Source: Lysobacterales bacterium
GTDB lineage: Bacteria > Pseudomonadota > Gammaproteobacteria > Xanthomonadales > Xanthomonadaceae
DNA length: 64,000 nt
Reading direction: 5' to 3'
Assembly: GCA_016718605.1 (NCBI GenBank)
Contig: JADKCY010000002.1
Span: 930,001-994,000 of the forward strand
Part shown: in pieces, positions 35,773 through 45,500 of the stretch
Layout: each line of letters begins with the position of its first letter
Numbering within the stretch: position 1 is the stretch's first letter
Notes under the pieces: generated by a model
What the model saw: only the letters and a program-made list of their open reading frames with translations
What the model was told of the DNA's origin: nothing
The model's database searches: none
Made by a program: the position numbers and the translations under genes

Positions 35773-37851
35773 TCAGACGTCGGCGTAACGTTCGGAAGCG
35801 CCGATCCATCGGGCAATCAGCGCATCAATGATGCGTCCATCCAAGCGCAATACACTGGGCAGCAGTGCATCCACGACGTCCAGACACTCGGCGTCGCGCA
35901 ATGGATTGGCAATCCGAAAGCCAGCCTCTCCGGTCTGTCGGGTGCCGAGGAACTCGCCGGGCCCGCGCAGTTCAAGATCTTTCTCGGCGATGAGAAAACC
36001 GTCATTGCTGCGGCGAAGCATATCCAGTCGCTCGCGCGCCAGACGCGACAAGGGCTGCTGATACATCAACACGCAACTCGACTGTGCGGCCCCGCGTCCA
36101 ACGCGGCCACGCAGTTGGTGCAACTGTGCCAACCCCAAGCGCTCGGCGTTTTCAATCACCATCAGGCTGGCGTTCGGCACATCCACACCCACCTCAATGA
36201 CCGTGGTGGCCACCAGCAATTGCAAATCGCCTGACTTGAAGTCTTGCATCACGGATTGCTTTTCGGCCGCCTTCATGCGCCCATGCACGAGTCCGATACG
36301 CGCCTCGCTCAGCGTACCGCACAACGTCTCATAGGCTGTTTGAGCGGCCTGTGCAGCGATGTCTTCGCTGTCCTCAATCAGCGTACAGACCCAATATGCT
36401 TGCCGCCCGGACGCGCAGGCAACGCGAATGCGCTCAATCACCTCAGGGCGCCGCGTCATATCAATCGCCACGGTCTGCACCGGCGTCCGCCCTGGCGGCA
36501 ATTCGTCAATATTGGACACATCCAGATCGGCAAAATGGGTCATTGCCAAGGTGCGCGGGATCGGTGTTGCGGTCATGACCAACTGATGCGGTACCGATTC
36601 CCCATCATGGCCCTTGTCACGCAGGGCCAAACGCTGATGCACGCCAAATCGGTGCTGTTCGTCGATGATCACCAGCGCGAGCCGCTGAAACCGCACCGCA
36701 TCCTGCATCAACGCGTGGGTACCAACAACCATCGGCACACCCGCAGCCACGCGCTGAAGCGCTGCGCTGCGCTGCCGACCTTTGACTTTTCCTGCGAGCC
36801 AAGCGACCTCAATACCCAAGGGCTGCAGCCAACGTTGGAAGTTGACCAAGTGTTGTTCTGCCAGCAACTCGGTGGGCGCCATCAGCGCAGCCTGCGCGCC
36901 GGATTCAATGGCTTGCAGCGCCGCCAATGCGGCAACGACCGTCTTGCCACTGCCGACGTCGCCTTGCACCAATCGCAGCATCGGTGCCGCCGCATTAAGG
37001 TCGCCTCGAATTGCCTTCCAGACACGCGCCTGGGCCGCGGTCAGTGAAAACGGCAGATGATCGAGCAATGCGTTGCCGAGCTGTCCCGCATTGCGCAGTG
37101 GCAAGGCTCCCAAGCGGCGAATCTGTGCGCGTTGACGGGCCAGACTTAGCCGGTGCGCCAACAGTTCTTCAATGATCAGACGTCTTCGCGCAGGATGCGC
37201 CGGATCCGCAAGCTCGGCGAGAGAGGTTCCAGGCACCGGAGAATGCAAGGTGCGCAGGCTGGTCACCAGATCCGGCAGTTGCCACGCATGCAGGCTGGCC
37301 TGCGGCAAGAGCTCCAGAGCATCCCCCTGGCCCAACTGTTGTAGTGCCTGCCCGACCAATTTCGCCAACACGGCAGGTCCCACCCCTTCTATCGCAGGGT
37401 AAATGGGATCCAGCGTGGCGCGTGTCTGCCCGCGTTCGTCTTCGCGAATACGCCGATAGCCTGGGTGAACCATCTCCAAGCCCTGGCTGGCCCAACGCAC
37501 TTCGCCATGGCAGCGCAACCAACTGCCCAACGAAAACTGCTGGATCTGAGCCGCATTGAAGTGAAAGAAGCGCAATACCAAGCTGCTGGGACCATCATCC
37601 GACAAGGCCACGCGCAATTGAGGACGAAACCGGAAGCTTCGTTCAACAGCGTCAACACGACCTTCGACTTGCGCCGTCTCGCCCGCCTGCAATTGATCCA
37701 ACGGCGTGATGCGTGTTCGATCCTCATAGCCGCGCGGCAGCAAAAACCACAAGTCTGCGAGCTCATGAATTCCAGCCCGCGCAAGCCGTGCTTGCAACTG
37801 CGGACCTACACCAGACAGCGCCCGTACCGGGATGTGAGCGGCCTCAGTCAC
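35773..37851 (-). CDS. recG: ATP-dependent DNA helicase RecG
   Basis: The 692-residue protein (693 in E. coli) starts with GTG at 37851. The N-terminal wedge/OB-fold domain binds branched DNA. Helicase motifs are complete: Walker A GDVGSGKT near 295, the DEQH box near 394 (IIDEQHRFG), and motif III TATPIPRTLA. Motif V/VI segments ATTVIEVGVDVPNA and QLRGRVGRG are also present. RecG rewinds stalled forks and processes Holliday junctions. The start lies 12 bases after the ridA stop, in the rpoZ-spoT-ridA-recG series. Confidence 0.98.
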   Translation of the reverse strand: MTEAAHIPVRALSGVGPQLQARLARAGIHELADLWFLLPRGYEDRTRITPLDQLQAGETAQVEGRVDAVERSFRFRPQLRVALSDDGPSSLVLRFFHFNAAQIQQFSLGSWLRCHGEVRWASQGLEMVHPGYRRIREDERGQTRATLDPIYPAIEGVGPAVLAKLVGQALQQLGQGDALELLPQASLHAWQLPDLVTSLRTLHSPVPGTSLAELADPAHPARRRLIIEELLAHRLSLARQRAQIRRLGALPLRNAGQLGNALLDHLPFSLTAAQARVWKAIRGDLNAAAPMLRLVQGDVGSGKTVVAALAALQAIESGAQAALMAPTELLAEQHLVNFQRWLQPLGIEVAWLAGKVKGRQRSAALQRVAAGVPMVVGTHALMQDAVRFQRLALVIIDEQHRFGVHQRLALRDKGHDGESVPHQLVMTATPIPRTLAMTHFADLDVSNIDELPPGRTPVQTVAIDMTRRPEVIERIRVACASGRQAYWVCTLIEDSEDIAAQAAQTAYETLCGTLSEARIGLVHGRMKAAEKQSVMQDFKSGDLQLLVATTVIEVGVDVPNASLMVIENAERLGLAQLHQLRGRVGRGAAQSSCVLMYQQPLSRLARERLDMLRRSNDGFLIAEKDLELRGPGEFLGTRQTGEAGFRIANPLRDAECLDVVDALLPSVLRLDGRIIDALIARWIGASERYADV

Positions 37852-37863
37852 TGCCTGTGCGGA

Positions 37864-38247
37864 TCAGTCGAGCACCATGACGGCGTCAACCTCAATATCC
37901 GCGCCACGCGGCAGAGCCGATACGCCGATCGTGGAGCGTGCCGGGTAGGGCACCTGAAAATACTCGGCCATGACCGCATTGACCGCGGAAAAGTGACTGA
38001 GGTCGGTGAGGTAAATGCCGATACGCGCCACGTTGTCGAGAGACCCTCCGGCTGCTTCGCAGACGGCCTTGAGGTTTTCGAAGATGCGCCGCGCTTGAAA
38101 CGAAATGTCGCCCAGCACCAAATCGCCACTGTTGGGTGAAAGCGGAATTTGCCCGGAAAGATAGACCGTGTTGCCGCAACGCACCGCCTGTGAATAAGGA
38201 CCAATCGCGGCGGGCGCGCGCTCTGTCTGGATGGCTTGGCGTGACAT
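37864..38247 (-). CDS. ridA: RidA family enamine/imine deaminase
   Basis: From the ATG at 38247 the protein has 127 residues, the usual length; a longer frame to 38310 lacks family sequence. AIGPYSQAV, VYLSGQIPL and IGVSALPRGADIEVDAV are hallmarks. The Arg in the last motif positions the substrate carboxylate in RidA. The enzyme removes reactive 2-aminoacrylate made by PLP enzymes. It lies between spoT and recG, an arrangement known in Xanthomonadales. Confidence 0.96.
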   Translation of the reverse strand: MSRQAIQTERAPAAIGPYSQAVRCGNTVYLSGQIPLSPNSGDLVLGDISFQARRIFENLKAVCEAAGGSLDNVARIGIYLTDLSHFSAVNAVMAEYFQVPYPARSTIGVSALPRGADIEVDAVMVLD

Positions 38248-38310
38248 TTCTCGGGACTCCAGTTGGGTTGGGAATACGGCAACGCTCTTTCGCGAACGTG
38301 GCTGCGGCAA

Positions 38311-40503
38311 CTACAAGCGCTGCACGCCAAGCACGACGTCCAGCTTTTTAACTCTACGCATGACATCTGCCAGATGCTTGCGACTGCGAACCTCGATGGA
38401 AAAATGCATCACCGCCATGCGGATATCACGCTCCTGATACTCGACGTTATCGATGTTGGATTCTTCTTCCGCAATGGCGGCCGCGACCTGCGCCAAGACA
38501 CCGGGCTTGTTCAAAACTTCAACGCGAAGACCAGCGCGGAAATCGCCCTGCACGTTGCGGTCCCAATCGACCGGCATCCAACGCTCCGGTGTCTTCTGCA
38601 ATTCCGGGACATTGGGGCATTCCATGCGATGCACGACCACACCTTTGCCCGAAGACAGATAGCCCATGATTTCGTCGCCGGGCAACGGATGACAACAGTT
38701 GGCGAAACTCAGCACGCCCCGCTCGTTGCCACTGATATGAATCTTTTCGCCGCGCGGCACCACACTGCCACGACGTTTGCGACCGGTGTCCTGCACCAAG
38801 CTCAGCGCCACTTGTTGCGGCATGCGATTGCCCAGAGCGATCTCGGCCAACAGATCTTCCAGGCGGCGAATTCGATGCTCCGCCAGATACGGTTCCAATG
38901 TCCGGCCTTGAACACGTTCCAGCGAACTGTCGAGCGCGTCCAGAGCGCTTTCCAACATGCGATGCCCCAATTCAATGGCGTCTTCGTGTTGTAGCTTCTT
39001 CAGCGACGCACGAATTGCCGTACGCGCACGACTGGACACCACAAACTCCAGCCATTGCGGATTGGGCGCCGCCGAGGGCGCGGTAATGATCTCAACGGTC
39101 TGTCCACTGACCAGACGCGTACGCAGCGGCGCAAGCTTCTTGTCGACGCGCGCGGCAACCGCATGACTTCCAATATCGGTGTGCACCGCAAACGCAAAAT
39201 CGAGCACGGTCGAACCGCGCGGCAAGGCCAGAATTGCGCCCTTCGGCGAGAAAATGTAGACCTCGTCCGGAAACAGATCGACCTTGACGTTTTCAAGAAA
39301 CTCGACCGAACTTCCGGCCGCTTGCTGCGAATCGAGCAACTCCGAAAGCCACGCCCTGGCGCGATTCTGCGCGTTATTGGTGCTGGTCGACGCATCATTC
39401 TTGTACAGCCAATGCGCCGATATTCCGCGCTCCGCAAGTTGATCCATTTCCTCGGTGCGAATTTGCACTTCGATATGCGAACCATAAGGCCCAAACAGCA
39501 CGGTATGCAGGGACTGATAGCCGTTGGCCTTCGGGATGGCGATGAAATCCTTGAAACGCGCCTCGACCGGTTTGTAGAGCGAGTGCACCGCGCCCAGCGC
39601 GTGATAACAGCCCATGACTTTTTCGACGATGACCCGGAACGCGAATACATCCATCACGCGATCAAAACGCTTGCTCCGTGGATCCCCTACTCGCGCCTTG
39701 CCAACGGCCTGCATCTTTCGATAGACACTGTGAGGTGTTTTGACCCGACCAAGCAAACGTGCGGCAAGTTCCTCCTGTCTGAGCTTTTGCAGCAGCGCTG
39801 ACTCGATGGTCACCATTGCCTCGCGACGCATGACTGGCTGAATGCGAATCCGGCGCTCAATCACGGCATGCCGCCAGGGGTGCATCGCCTTGAAACCCAG
39901 ATCCTGCAATTCGCCTTTGATCCGATTCATGCCCAGACGCTGCGCAATTGGCGCGTACACGTCGAGGGTTTCCAAGGCAATCCGGGTACGCGCTTCGGCA
40001 GACATTGCACCGATGGTGCGCATGTTGTGCAGGCGGTCGGCCAGCTTGATGAGGATGACGCGCAAATCCCGCGCCATCGCCAACATCATTTTGCGAAAAC
40101 TCTCGGCAGCGGCCTCATGTCGATCGCGAAAACTGATCTTGTCGAGCTTGGTGACACCGTCGACGAGTTCTGCCACGGCCTCACCAAACCGACCGGCAAT
40201 CTGATCACGTGCCAATTCGGTGTCTTCCAGCGCGTCATGCAAAATGGCCGCACAAAGCGTCTCCACATCCATTCCCAACTCCGCCAGAATTCCGGAGACC
40301 GCCAGCGGATGGGTGATATAGGGCTCGCCACTCTTGCGCGTTTGACCGTGATGGGCACGAGCGCCCATGTAGTAGGCATCACGCACAGAGGCAATCTGGG
40401 CTTCGGGCAGATAGGGCGTGAGCTTAGCAACCAGCTCGACCAGCGCTTCAGGGCACGGATCAAACGGTTCAACTACGACAGTGGGCGAGGACGCGGTCGA
40501 CAT
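38311..40503 (-). CDS. spoT: Bifunctional (p)ppGpp synthetase/hydrolase
   Basis: The 730-residue protein has an N-terminal HD hydrolase domain (HD at about 89-90 in ILHDALEDTE) and a synthetase domain in the 230-370 region (RFDRVMDVFAFRVIV, then QSLHTVLFGPYG). A TGS domain is near 410-470 (PKGAILALPRGSTVLDFAFA), and a C-terminal ACT domain spans about 655-730. The HD motif is intact, so hydrolysis is expected; gene order (rpoZ upstream, recG downstream) supports SpoT rather than RelA. It sets alarmone levels during nutrient stress. A hairpin with T-run lies between rpoZ and this gene, so spoT may need its own promoter. Confidence 0.96.
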   Translation of the reverse strand: MSTASSPTVVVEPFDPCPEALVELVAKLTPYLPEAQIASVRDAYYMGARAHHGQTRKSGEPYITHPLAVSGILAELGMDVETLCAAILHDALEDTELARDQIAGRFGEAVAELVDGVTKLDKISFRDRHEAAAESFRKMMLAMARDLRVILIKLADRLHNMRTIGAMSAEARTRIALETLDVYAPIAQRLGMNRIKGELQDLGFKAMHPWRHAVIERRIRIQPVMRREAMVTIESALLQKLRQEELAARLLGRVKTPHSVYRKMQAVGKARVGDPRSKRFDRVMDVFAFRVIVEKVMGCYHALGAVHSLYKPVEARFKDFIAIPKANGYQSLHTVLFGPYGSHIEVQIRTEEMDQLAERGISAHWLYKNDASTSTNNAQNRARAWLSELLDSQQAAGSSVEFLENVKVDLFPDEVYIFSPKGAILALPRGSTVLDFAFAVHTDIGSHAVAARVDKKLAPLRTRLVSGQTVEIITAPSAAPNPQWLEFVVSSRARTAIRASLKKLQHEDAIELGHRMLESALDALDSSLERVQGRTLEPYLAEHRIRRLEDLLAEIALGNRMPQQVALSLVQDTGRKRRGSVVPRGEKIHISGNERGVLSFANCCHPLPGDEIMGYLSSGKGVVVHRMECPNVPELQKTPERWMPVDWDRNVQGDFRAGLRVEVLNKPGVLAQVAAAIAEEESNIDNVEYQERDIRMAVMHFSIEVRSRKHLADVMRRVKKLDVVLGVQRL

Positions 40504-40570
40504 GTCTGCAGCCTACGCAGAGGCTTGCATTGCGGCAAGGGTGCAGAGGTGCATTGGTGTCCGCAACAAT

Positions 40571-40594
40571 GCAAAACGGCCCCGAAGGGCCGCC
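40571..40594 (-). terminator. Rho-independent terminator between rpoZ and spoT
   Basis: On the minus strand CGGCCC-TTCG-GGGCCG is followed by TTTTGC. The tight UUCG tetraloop stem sits about 30 bases after the rpoZ stop and 70 before the spoT ATG, so it may cut or attenuate read-through. Confidence 0.75.
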
Positions 40595-40625
40595 TTTGAC
40601 GCTGCAGCGAATGAGACCACGGTGC

Positions 40626-40922
40626 TTAATCGTCGCCGCCCTTGGACAGATCGTCGTCGATTTCTGCTGCCGCCCAGGCCAGCGCTTCACGCTCAGCTCG
40701 CTCACGCTCAGAGCGTTCCACTTCATCGATCAGACCTTGATTGATTCGCCGCGCGGCAATTTCGCGCAACGCCAAGACCGTTGGCTTATCCTCTGGATCG
40801 TGCAGGCCGAGTGTGTTTTCGGCGCCATTGGCCAACTGGCGTGCACGCTTGGATGCCATCACGACCAGTTCAAATCGGTTGCCAACAACTGCAAGGCAAT
40901 CTTCAACAGTGATGCGAGCCAT
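40626..40922 (-). CDS. rpoZ: RNA polymerase omega subunit
   Basis: From the ATG at 40922 the protein has 98 residues. MARITVEDCLAVVGNRFELVVMASKRARQL is the omega core that wraps the beta-prime C-terminus; the tail is acidic (EIDDDLSKGGDD). It assists polymerase assembly and forms part of a ppGpp site in E. coli. gmk, its usual upstream neighbour, is not next to it here; fau lies upstream instead. Confidence 0.97.
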   Translation of the reverse strand: MARITVEDCLAVVGNRFELVVMASKRARQLANGAENTLGLHDPEDKPTVLALREIAARRINQGLIDEVERSERERAEREALAWAAAEIDDDLSKGGDD

Positions 40923-41016
40923 GGTTTCGGTGATATCCGCAAATCGCCAGTACGTTGGCAAGCCCATGATTGTAGTCTGCTGATCACGCCACAGCAAGAA
41001 CACGGCAGAACCCGGA

Positions 41017-41691
41017 TCAGTTCGCGGGCTGCCGAACCCGAATGAGCTCGTGGTCCGTGGCGATCAGGTCCAATGGAACGTCCCACGGCTGGACTGGCAA
41101 CCCCGGATGTTCTTGCCAGTGATAGCCAATGCCGACCAGCAGGGGCCGCTCGACAACACGGCACTGAGCTTCACCACAGGCGGCGTCATGCTGCGCCCAA
41201 GCATCCGTCTGGAGCGCTTCGCGCGCAATGGCAGCAATCGGCCTGGCTCCGCTCCGAAACGCACAAGTCCGGTCATAGTAGCCGCCACCCATGCCAAGCC
41301 GCGCGCCGCTGCGGTCGAACGCCAGCAGGGGCAGCAAAATAACATCCATCTCGCCAGCCGCAACTTGCATCTCTGGTTGCACCAACGGTTCTGGAATGCC
41401 CAAGCGATTGGCGACCACCGGCTCTCCGATGCGCCAGCTGCCAAAGCGCAAGATACGGCCAAGCTGCAGACAGGGGAGAAAGTAGCGGAGATCCTGCCTT
41501 GCGCTGAGCAAGGCATGCAACGATAACTCGCCATTGCTGGCCCAGTAGCCAGCGACCTTCGCGGCCGGACCCAGCTCGGGCAAACGCTGAAGATGCTGCG
41601 CCAATGCTTCGCCCGCACACAATTGAGTGACAGCATCCAATGCGCCTCGGCGCTGTCGCATCTGGCGCCGCAACACCACGCGCTCATCCAT
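41017..41691 (-). CDS. fau: 5-formyltetrahydrofolate cyclo-ligase
   Basis: The 224-residue protein has the family motifs LRRQMRQRR near the N-terminus, IGEPVV-type middle sequence and LGMGGGYYDRT, the glycine-rich ATP/folate loop. It converts 5-formyl-THF to 5,10-methenyl-THF with ATP. The ATG at 41691 lies immediately after the 6S RNA. In gammaproteobacteria the ssrS-ygfA (fau) pair is usually co-transcribed, and that order is kept here. Confidence 0.93.
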   Translation of the reverse strand: MDERVVLRRQMRQRRGALDAVTQLCAGEALAQHLQRLPELGPAAKVAGYWASNGELSLHALLSARQDLRYFLPCLQLGRILRFGSWRIGEPVVANRLGIPEPLVQPEMQVAAGEMDVILLPLLAFDRSGARLGMGGGYYDRTCAFRSGARPIAAIAREALQTDAWAQHDAACGEAQCRVVERPLLVGIGYHWQEHPGLPVQPWDVPLDLIATDHELIRVRQPAN

Positions 41692-41693
41692 GA

Positions 41694-41883
41694 AGTGTCC
41701 TCCGCCGTGTCGTTGCGGACCAAACGACCTTGATCCCGAGGATCAGGTGGGCCTGCGAACCTCGCATCGGGCTTTCCGCAACCAAGGCGGACATGCACGC
41801 CAGCGGGGAATAACGAGCCCGGGGTCGTAAATTAGGGTCAAGGCAAATGTAAGAATCCGCTATCGAACACGGCCGAGGACAGC
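41694..41883 (-). ncRNA. ssrS: 6S RNA
   Basis: The gap between zapA and fau, where 6S RNA lies in gammaproteobacteria, holds a sequence with the 6S fold. A terminal stem pairs 5' TGTCCTCgGCCGTGT (from 41881) with 3' ACACGGCgGAGGACA (to 41696), 14 bp with one mismatch. TGTTCG follows the 5' arm, as in E. coli. An inner hairpin near 41730-41750 (GATCC with GGGATC) and an upper hairpin with GCATG then CCGC and GCGG then AAAGCC near 41770-41800 also match the E. coli layout. 6S RNA mimics an open promoter and holds sigma-70 polymerase in stationary phase. Exact ends are estimated. Confidence 0.85.
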
Positions 41884-41941
41884 TGCAGTCTAGCAGCCAT
41901 CCGCGCAATCGCGTGCGGCGGCAGCGCCGATCTGCTGCCGC

Positions 41942-42271
41942 TCAGCCTTCGCGCAGCGGTAGAGTCGACTGACTACGAGCTGGCGCTTGCGCCAGCAAGC
42001 CATCCAATCGCTGCGTGAGGCCATGCAGAGCGCGCTCCAACTCGTGATCGCGTTGCCGCAACTGGTTCCGTAGTTGACCAAGTTCATTGGCCAGATTGAG
42101 CGCGACAAGAACTGCCCAACGATCGAGCGTCGCGCTGCGGTGGGCATTCCGCACATCCCGCAAGCGCGAATCGACAAGTTGCGCCGCAGACAGCAACGAA
42201 TCCCGCTCCTCGGCCGGACAAGCGACCAAGTACTCGCGATCCAGAATGCGTAGATTGACGGGTTCGCTCAC
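41942..42271 (-). CDS. zapA: Cell division protein ZapA
   Basis: The 109-residue protein has the ZapA core LRILDREYLVACPAEERDSL, then an ALNLANEL segment and a C-terminal coiled coil. ZapA bundles FtsZ filaments at the division site. It starts with GTG at 42271, overlapping the upstream coiled-coil gene stop (GTGA). The 6S RNA and fau follow on the same strand, the standard zapA-ssrS-fau order. Confidence 0.93.
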   Translation of the reverse strand: MSEPVNLRILDREYLVACPAEERDSLLSAAQLVDSRLRDVRNAHRSATLDRWAVLVALNLANELGQLRNQLRQRDHELERALHGLTQRLDGLLAQAPARSQSTLPLREG

Positions 42272-42501
42272 GCGTTTTGCTCCAGCGATTTAAGACGCTG
42301 AATCATCGCCTCGACACGCGAACGAGCCTGCTCGTTTTTGGCCAGTAGCGCGGCGCGTTCGCTGCTGAGTTGTTCCTGACTCAATCGCAGCTTGCGATTT
42401 TCCTCTACCAGACGCTGCGCCACATCGGCGAGTTGCTCAACGCGCGACGTCAATACACGCATCTGTTCGAAGGCCGGAGAAGACTGTTCTTGACTAGTCA
42501 T
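42268..42501 (-). CDS. Small coiled-coil protein, TIGR02449/ZapB-like
   Basis: The 77-residue protein is almost wholly coiled coil: VLTSRVEQLADVAQRLVEEN, then LRLSQEQLSSERAALLAKNEQAR. It matches the small family annotated as TIGR02449, found next to zapA in Xanthomonadales and pseudomonads and thought to resemble ZapB. Its stop overlaps the zapA start, so the two are coupled and probably act together at the division ring. The role is inferred from context. Confidence 0.85.
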   Translation of the reverse strand: MTSQEQSSPAFEQMRVLTSRVEQLADVAQRLVEENRKLRLSQEQLSSERAALLAKNEQARSRVEAMIQRLKSLEQNA

Positions 42502-42560
42502 CGCGCATCAATCCCATGGAATAGTGACCGGAGTCATTTGTCGGAGGCGCAAGTTCACCG

Positions 42561-45500
42561 TCAATACGGTCGCAGATCGGGACGTGATCGGTCAATGAAG
42601 TCAAGACAAAGACCTTCCTCCAACGGCATCGAGAGCCAATAGCCCTGGATCTCGTCGCAGCCCTGCTCGTTCAGGTAGATCAACTGTTCGGCTGTCTCCA
42701 CGCCTTCCGCGACCACGTTGAGCCCCAAAGAGTGCGCCATGGTGATGATGGTGGCGGTAATCGCCTCATCATCCGGATCGGTGGTCAAATCGCCAACGAA
42801 TTCCTTGTCGATCTTCAAAGTGTCGAGAGGCAGTCGCTTCAGATAGACCAGTGAGGAGTATCCGGTGCCAAAGTCGTCAATGGCCAGTGACACACCCAAG
42901 GCCTTGAGCGAAGTGAGCACCGTCGCTGCCTGCTCAGGATTGGCCATGACCATGCTCTCGGTGAGCTCAAGCTCAATATGATCGGGCGGCATGCGATATT
43001 GCTCCAGCAGCGATTGCAACTGCTCACCCAAACGGCTGCGGAACAACTGCAGCATCGACACGTTGATCGACATGTTCAGTTCCGTCCGACCGGCGTCACG
43101 CCAGTTCGCCAGCACGGCGAATGCCTCATTCAAGACCCATTCGCCAATCGGAAGGATCAAGCCGGTTTCTTCCGCCACCGGAATGAACTCTGTGGGCGTC
43201 ACCGTGCCGAGTTCTTCGCTCTGCCAGCGCAGCAAGGCCTCGAATCCGCAAACGCGACCATCCACCAAGGACATTCTGGGCTGGAAAACCAAGCGGAATT
43301 CGCGTCGATCAACCGCACGACGGAGCGCCGCAATCAGCGTCGCGCGGCGCCGAGCCTCGGCATCCATCGCCTCGGTATAGAACTGGCAGGTGTTGCGGCC
43401 ACGTTCTTTGGCGGCATACATCGCCGTGTCCGCAAACTTCAGCAAATCTGTCGGCACCAACGCATGATCAGGGAACAAACTGATCCCGATCGAAGGCGTA
43501 ATGACGGTTTCGCTTCGGCCATCAATGTCCAGCGGTGCCGAAAAGGCTTTCAGCAAATTGCGGGCAACTTGCTCTGCGTAGTCTCGATCCTGCAGATCTT
43601 CTAGCACCACCGTGAACTCATCCCCACCCAGACGCGCCACCGTATCTTCCGCACGCACGGTAGCCAACAACCGGGCTGCAGCAGCTTTCAGTATTCGGTC
43701 ACCTGCCGCATGGCCGAGCGAATCATTGATGTCCTTGAATCGGTCTAGGTCCAGAAACAGAACAGCGACCCGGCGACCTTGACGCCTTGCACGCATGATG
43801 GCGCGCCCAAGACGCTCGGAAAGCAAGGCTCGGTTCGGCAACCCGGTCAGCGTGTCGTAGTTGGCAAGGTATCGCAGCTCCTGCTCCGCACGTTTCTTAT
43901 CGGTGATGTCATCCAACACCCACACGTAGTGCGTGCGCTCGCCGTGCGGGTCTCGCACCTCGGCAATCTCCACCCACGCGAGGAATTCCTCACCGTCTTT
44001 GCGACGCTGCCAGACCTCACCTTTCCAATGCCCGTTCTTTTCAATTGCTTGGCGCATTTCGCGATAGAAGCTATCGCCATGCTGTTGACTCTGAAGCAAC
44101 AGACAAGCCTGTCCGATGACTTCGCTTTCATCAAAGCCAGTCATACGCAGGAATGCTGGATTGACGCTGACAAACTGCAGTTGCAGATCACAGACCGCTA
44201 CCGCCTCACCCATGCTCTTGAGAACTTCGGTGGCGACGCGTCGTTCGCGGTCGGCATCGCGACTGACGGAGACGTCGCGCGCAGTCCCTGCCATGCGCAC
44301 AGGTAACCCACGATTATCGCGCTCAACCACCTTGCCGCGAGACTTGACCCAAATGAACTCACCATCGGCACGCCGCACTCGATGCTCAGACTCGAAAAAC
44401 TCGGTGCGCCCGTCAATGTGATCCTGCAACCGCTTTTGAAGTGCTGAAATATCATCAGGATGCACCTCGCGATGACGGAAATCGTGCGTACTCAATTCGG
44501 CATCGGCACCCTGCCCCAGCAGCGTGTCCGCACCTAGCCGAAACAAGGTGTTGGTACGGATATCCCAATCCCAGAACTCATCGCCGGAGCCCCACAGCGA
44601 CAGCTTCAGGCGCTCCTCACGCGATTTCAGTTCACGCAGAAGTTGCAGGTCGTGCAGGCGACGACGATGACGCATCCAGGCAAGCAGAACGAGCAATGCA
44701 ACGCCCGTCGCAACATAGAAGCGACGCATGTCGCCTGTCCACCACCAAGGCGCGTAAACACTGATCGGCAGGCGTGCGACGTGGGTCGACAACACCCCAT
44801 CATGGTTGCTGCCGGCCACCTCAAACACGTAGTCACCCTCCTCCAGATTGGTATAGGTGACGCGGCGCTGCTTGTCCAATCGCGACCAGTCGTTATCGAA
44901 CCCGAGCAGTCGATAGCGATAACGGTTTTTCTCGGGGTGCGCAAAGTCCAACGCGGCGAACTCGAACGACAGCACACGCTCAGCGAGCTTGACCTGCAAG
45001 GGCGTGGACAGATCGAGTGCTTCTGCGCGTCGCTCCTCTCGGCCCAGCAGCACCGAAGTCAACTGGACGTGCGGTTGGTAGGCGCTTCGCTGTATGCGAT
45101 CCGGATTGAACACGTTCAACCCACGAACACCGCCAAACGCCAGTGTCCCATCCCGCAAGCGGATACTCGCACCGCCATTGAACTCCAAGTCCTGCAGACC
45201 ATCCGACAGCCCGTATTGGACGATCTCGCCAGACCGCACGTCCAGCGAGTAGATGCCGGAATTGGAACTCACCCACTGACGCCCATACTCATCGGCTTCC
45301 AGGGCGTACGCCATCGCATCGGGAAGGCCCTGCTCTGCACCGACCCGCTCAAACGTGAAGGAATCATCTGATTCGCTGATCACGCGATTCAATCCACCCG
45401 CGGTGCCCACCCACAACCTGCCATCACGGTCGGTTTGCAGATTGCGCACAAAGCTCGACGACAGCGAATCCGCTTGACCGGGAACATTCAGGAAACGCCG

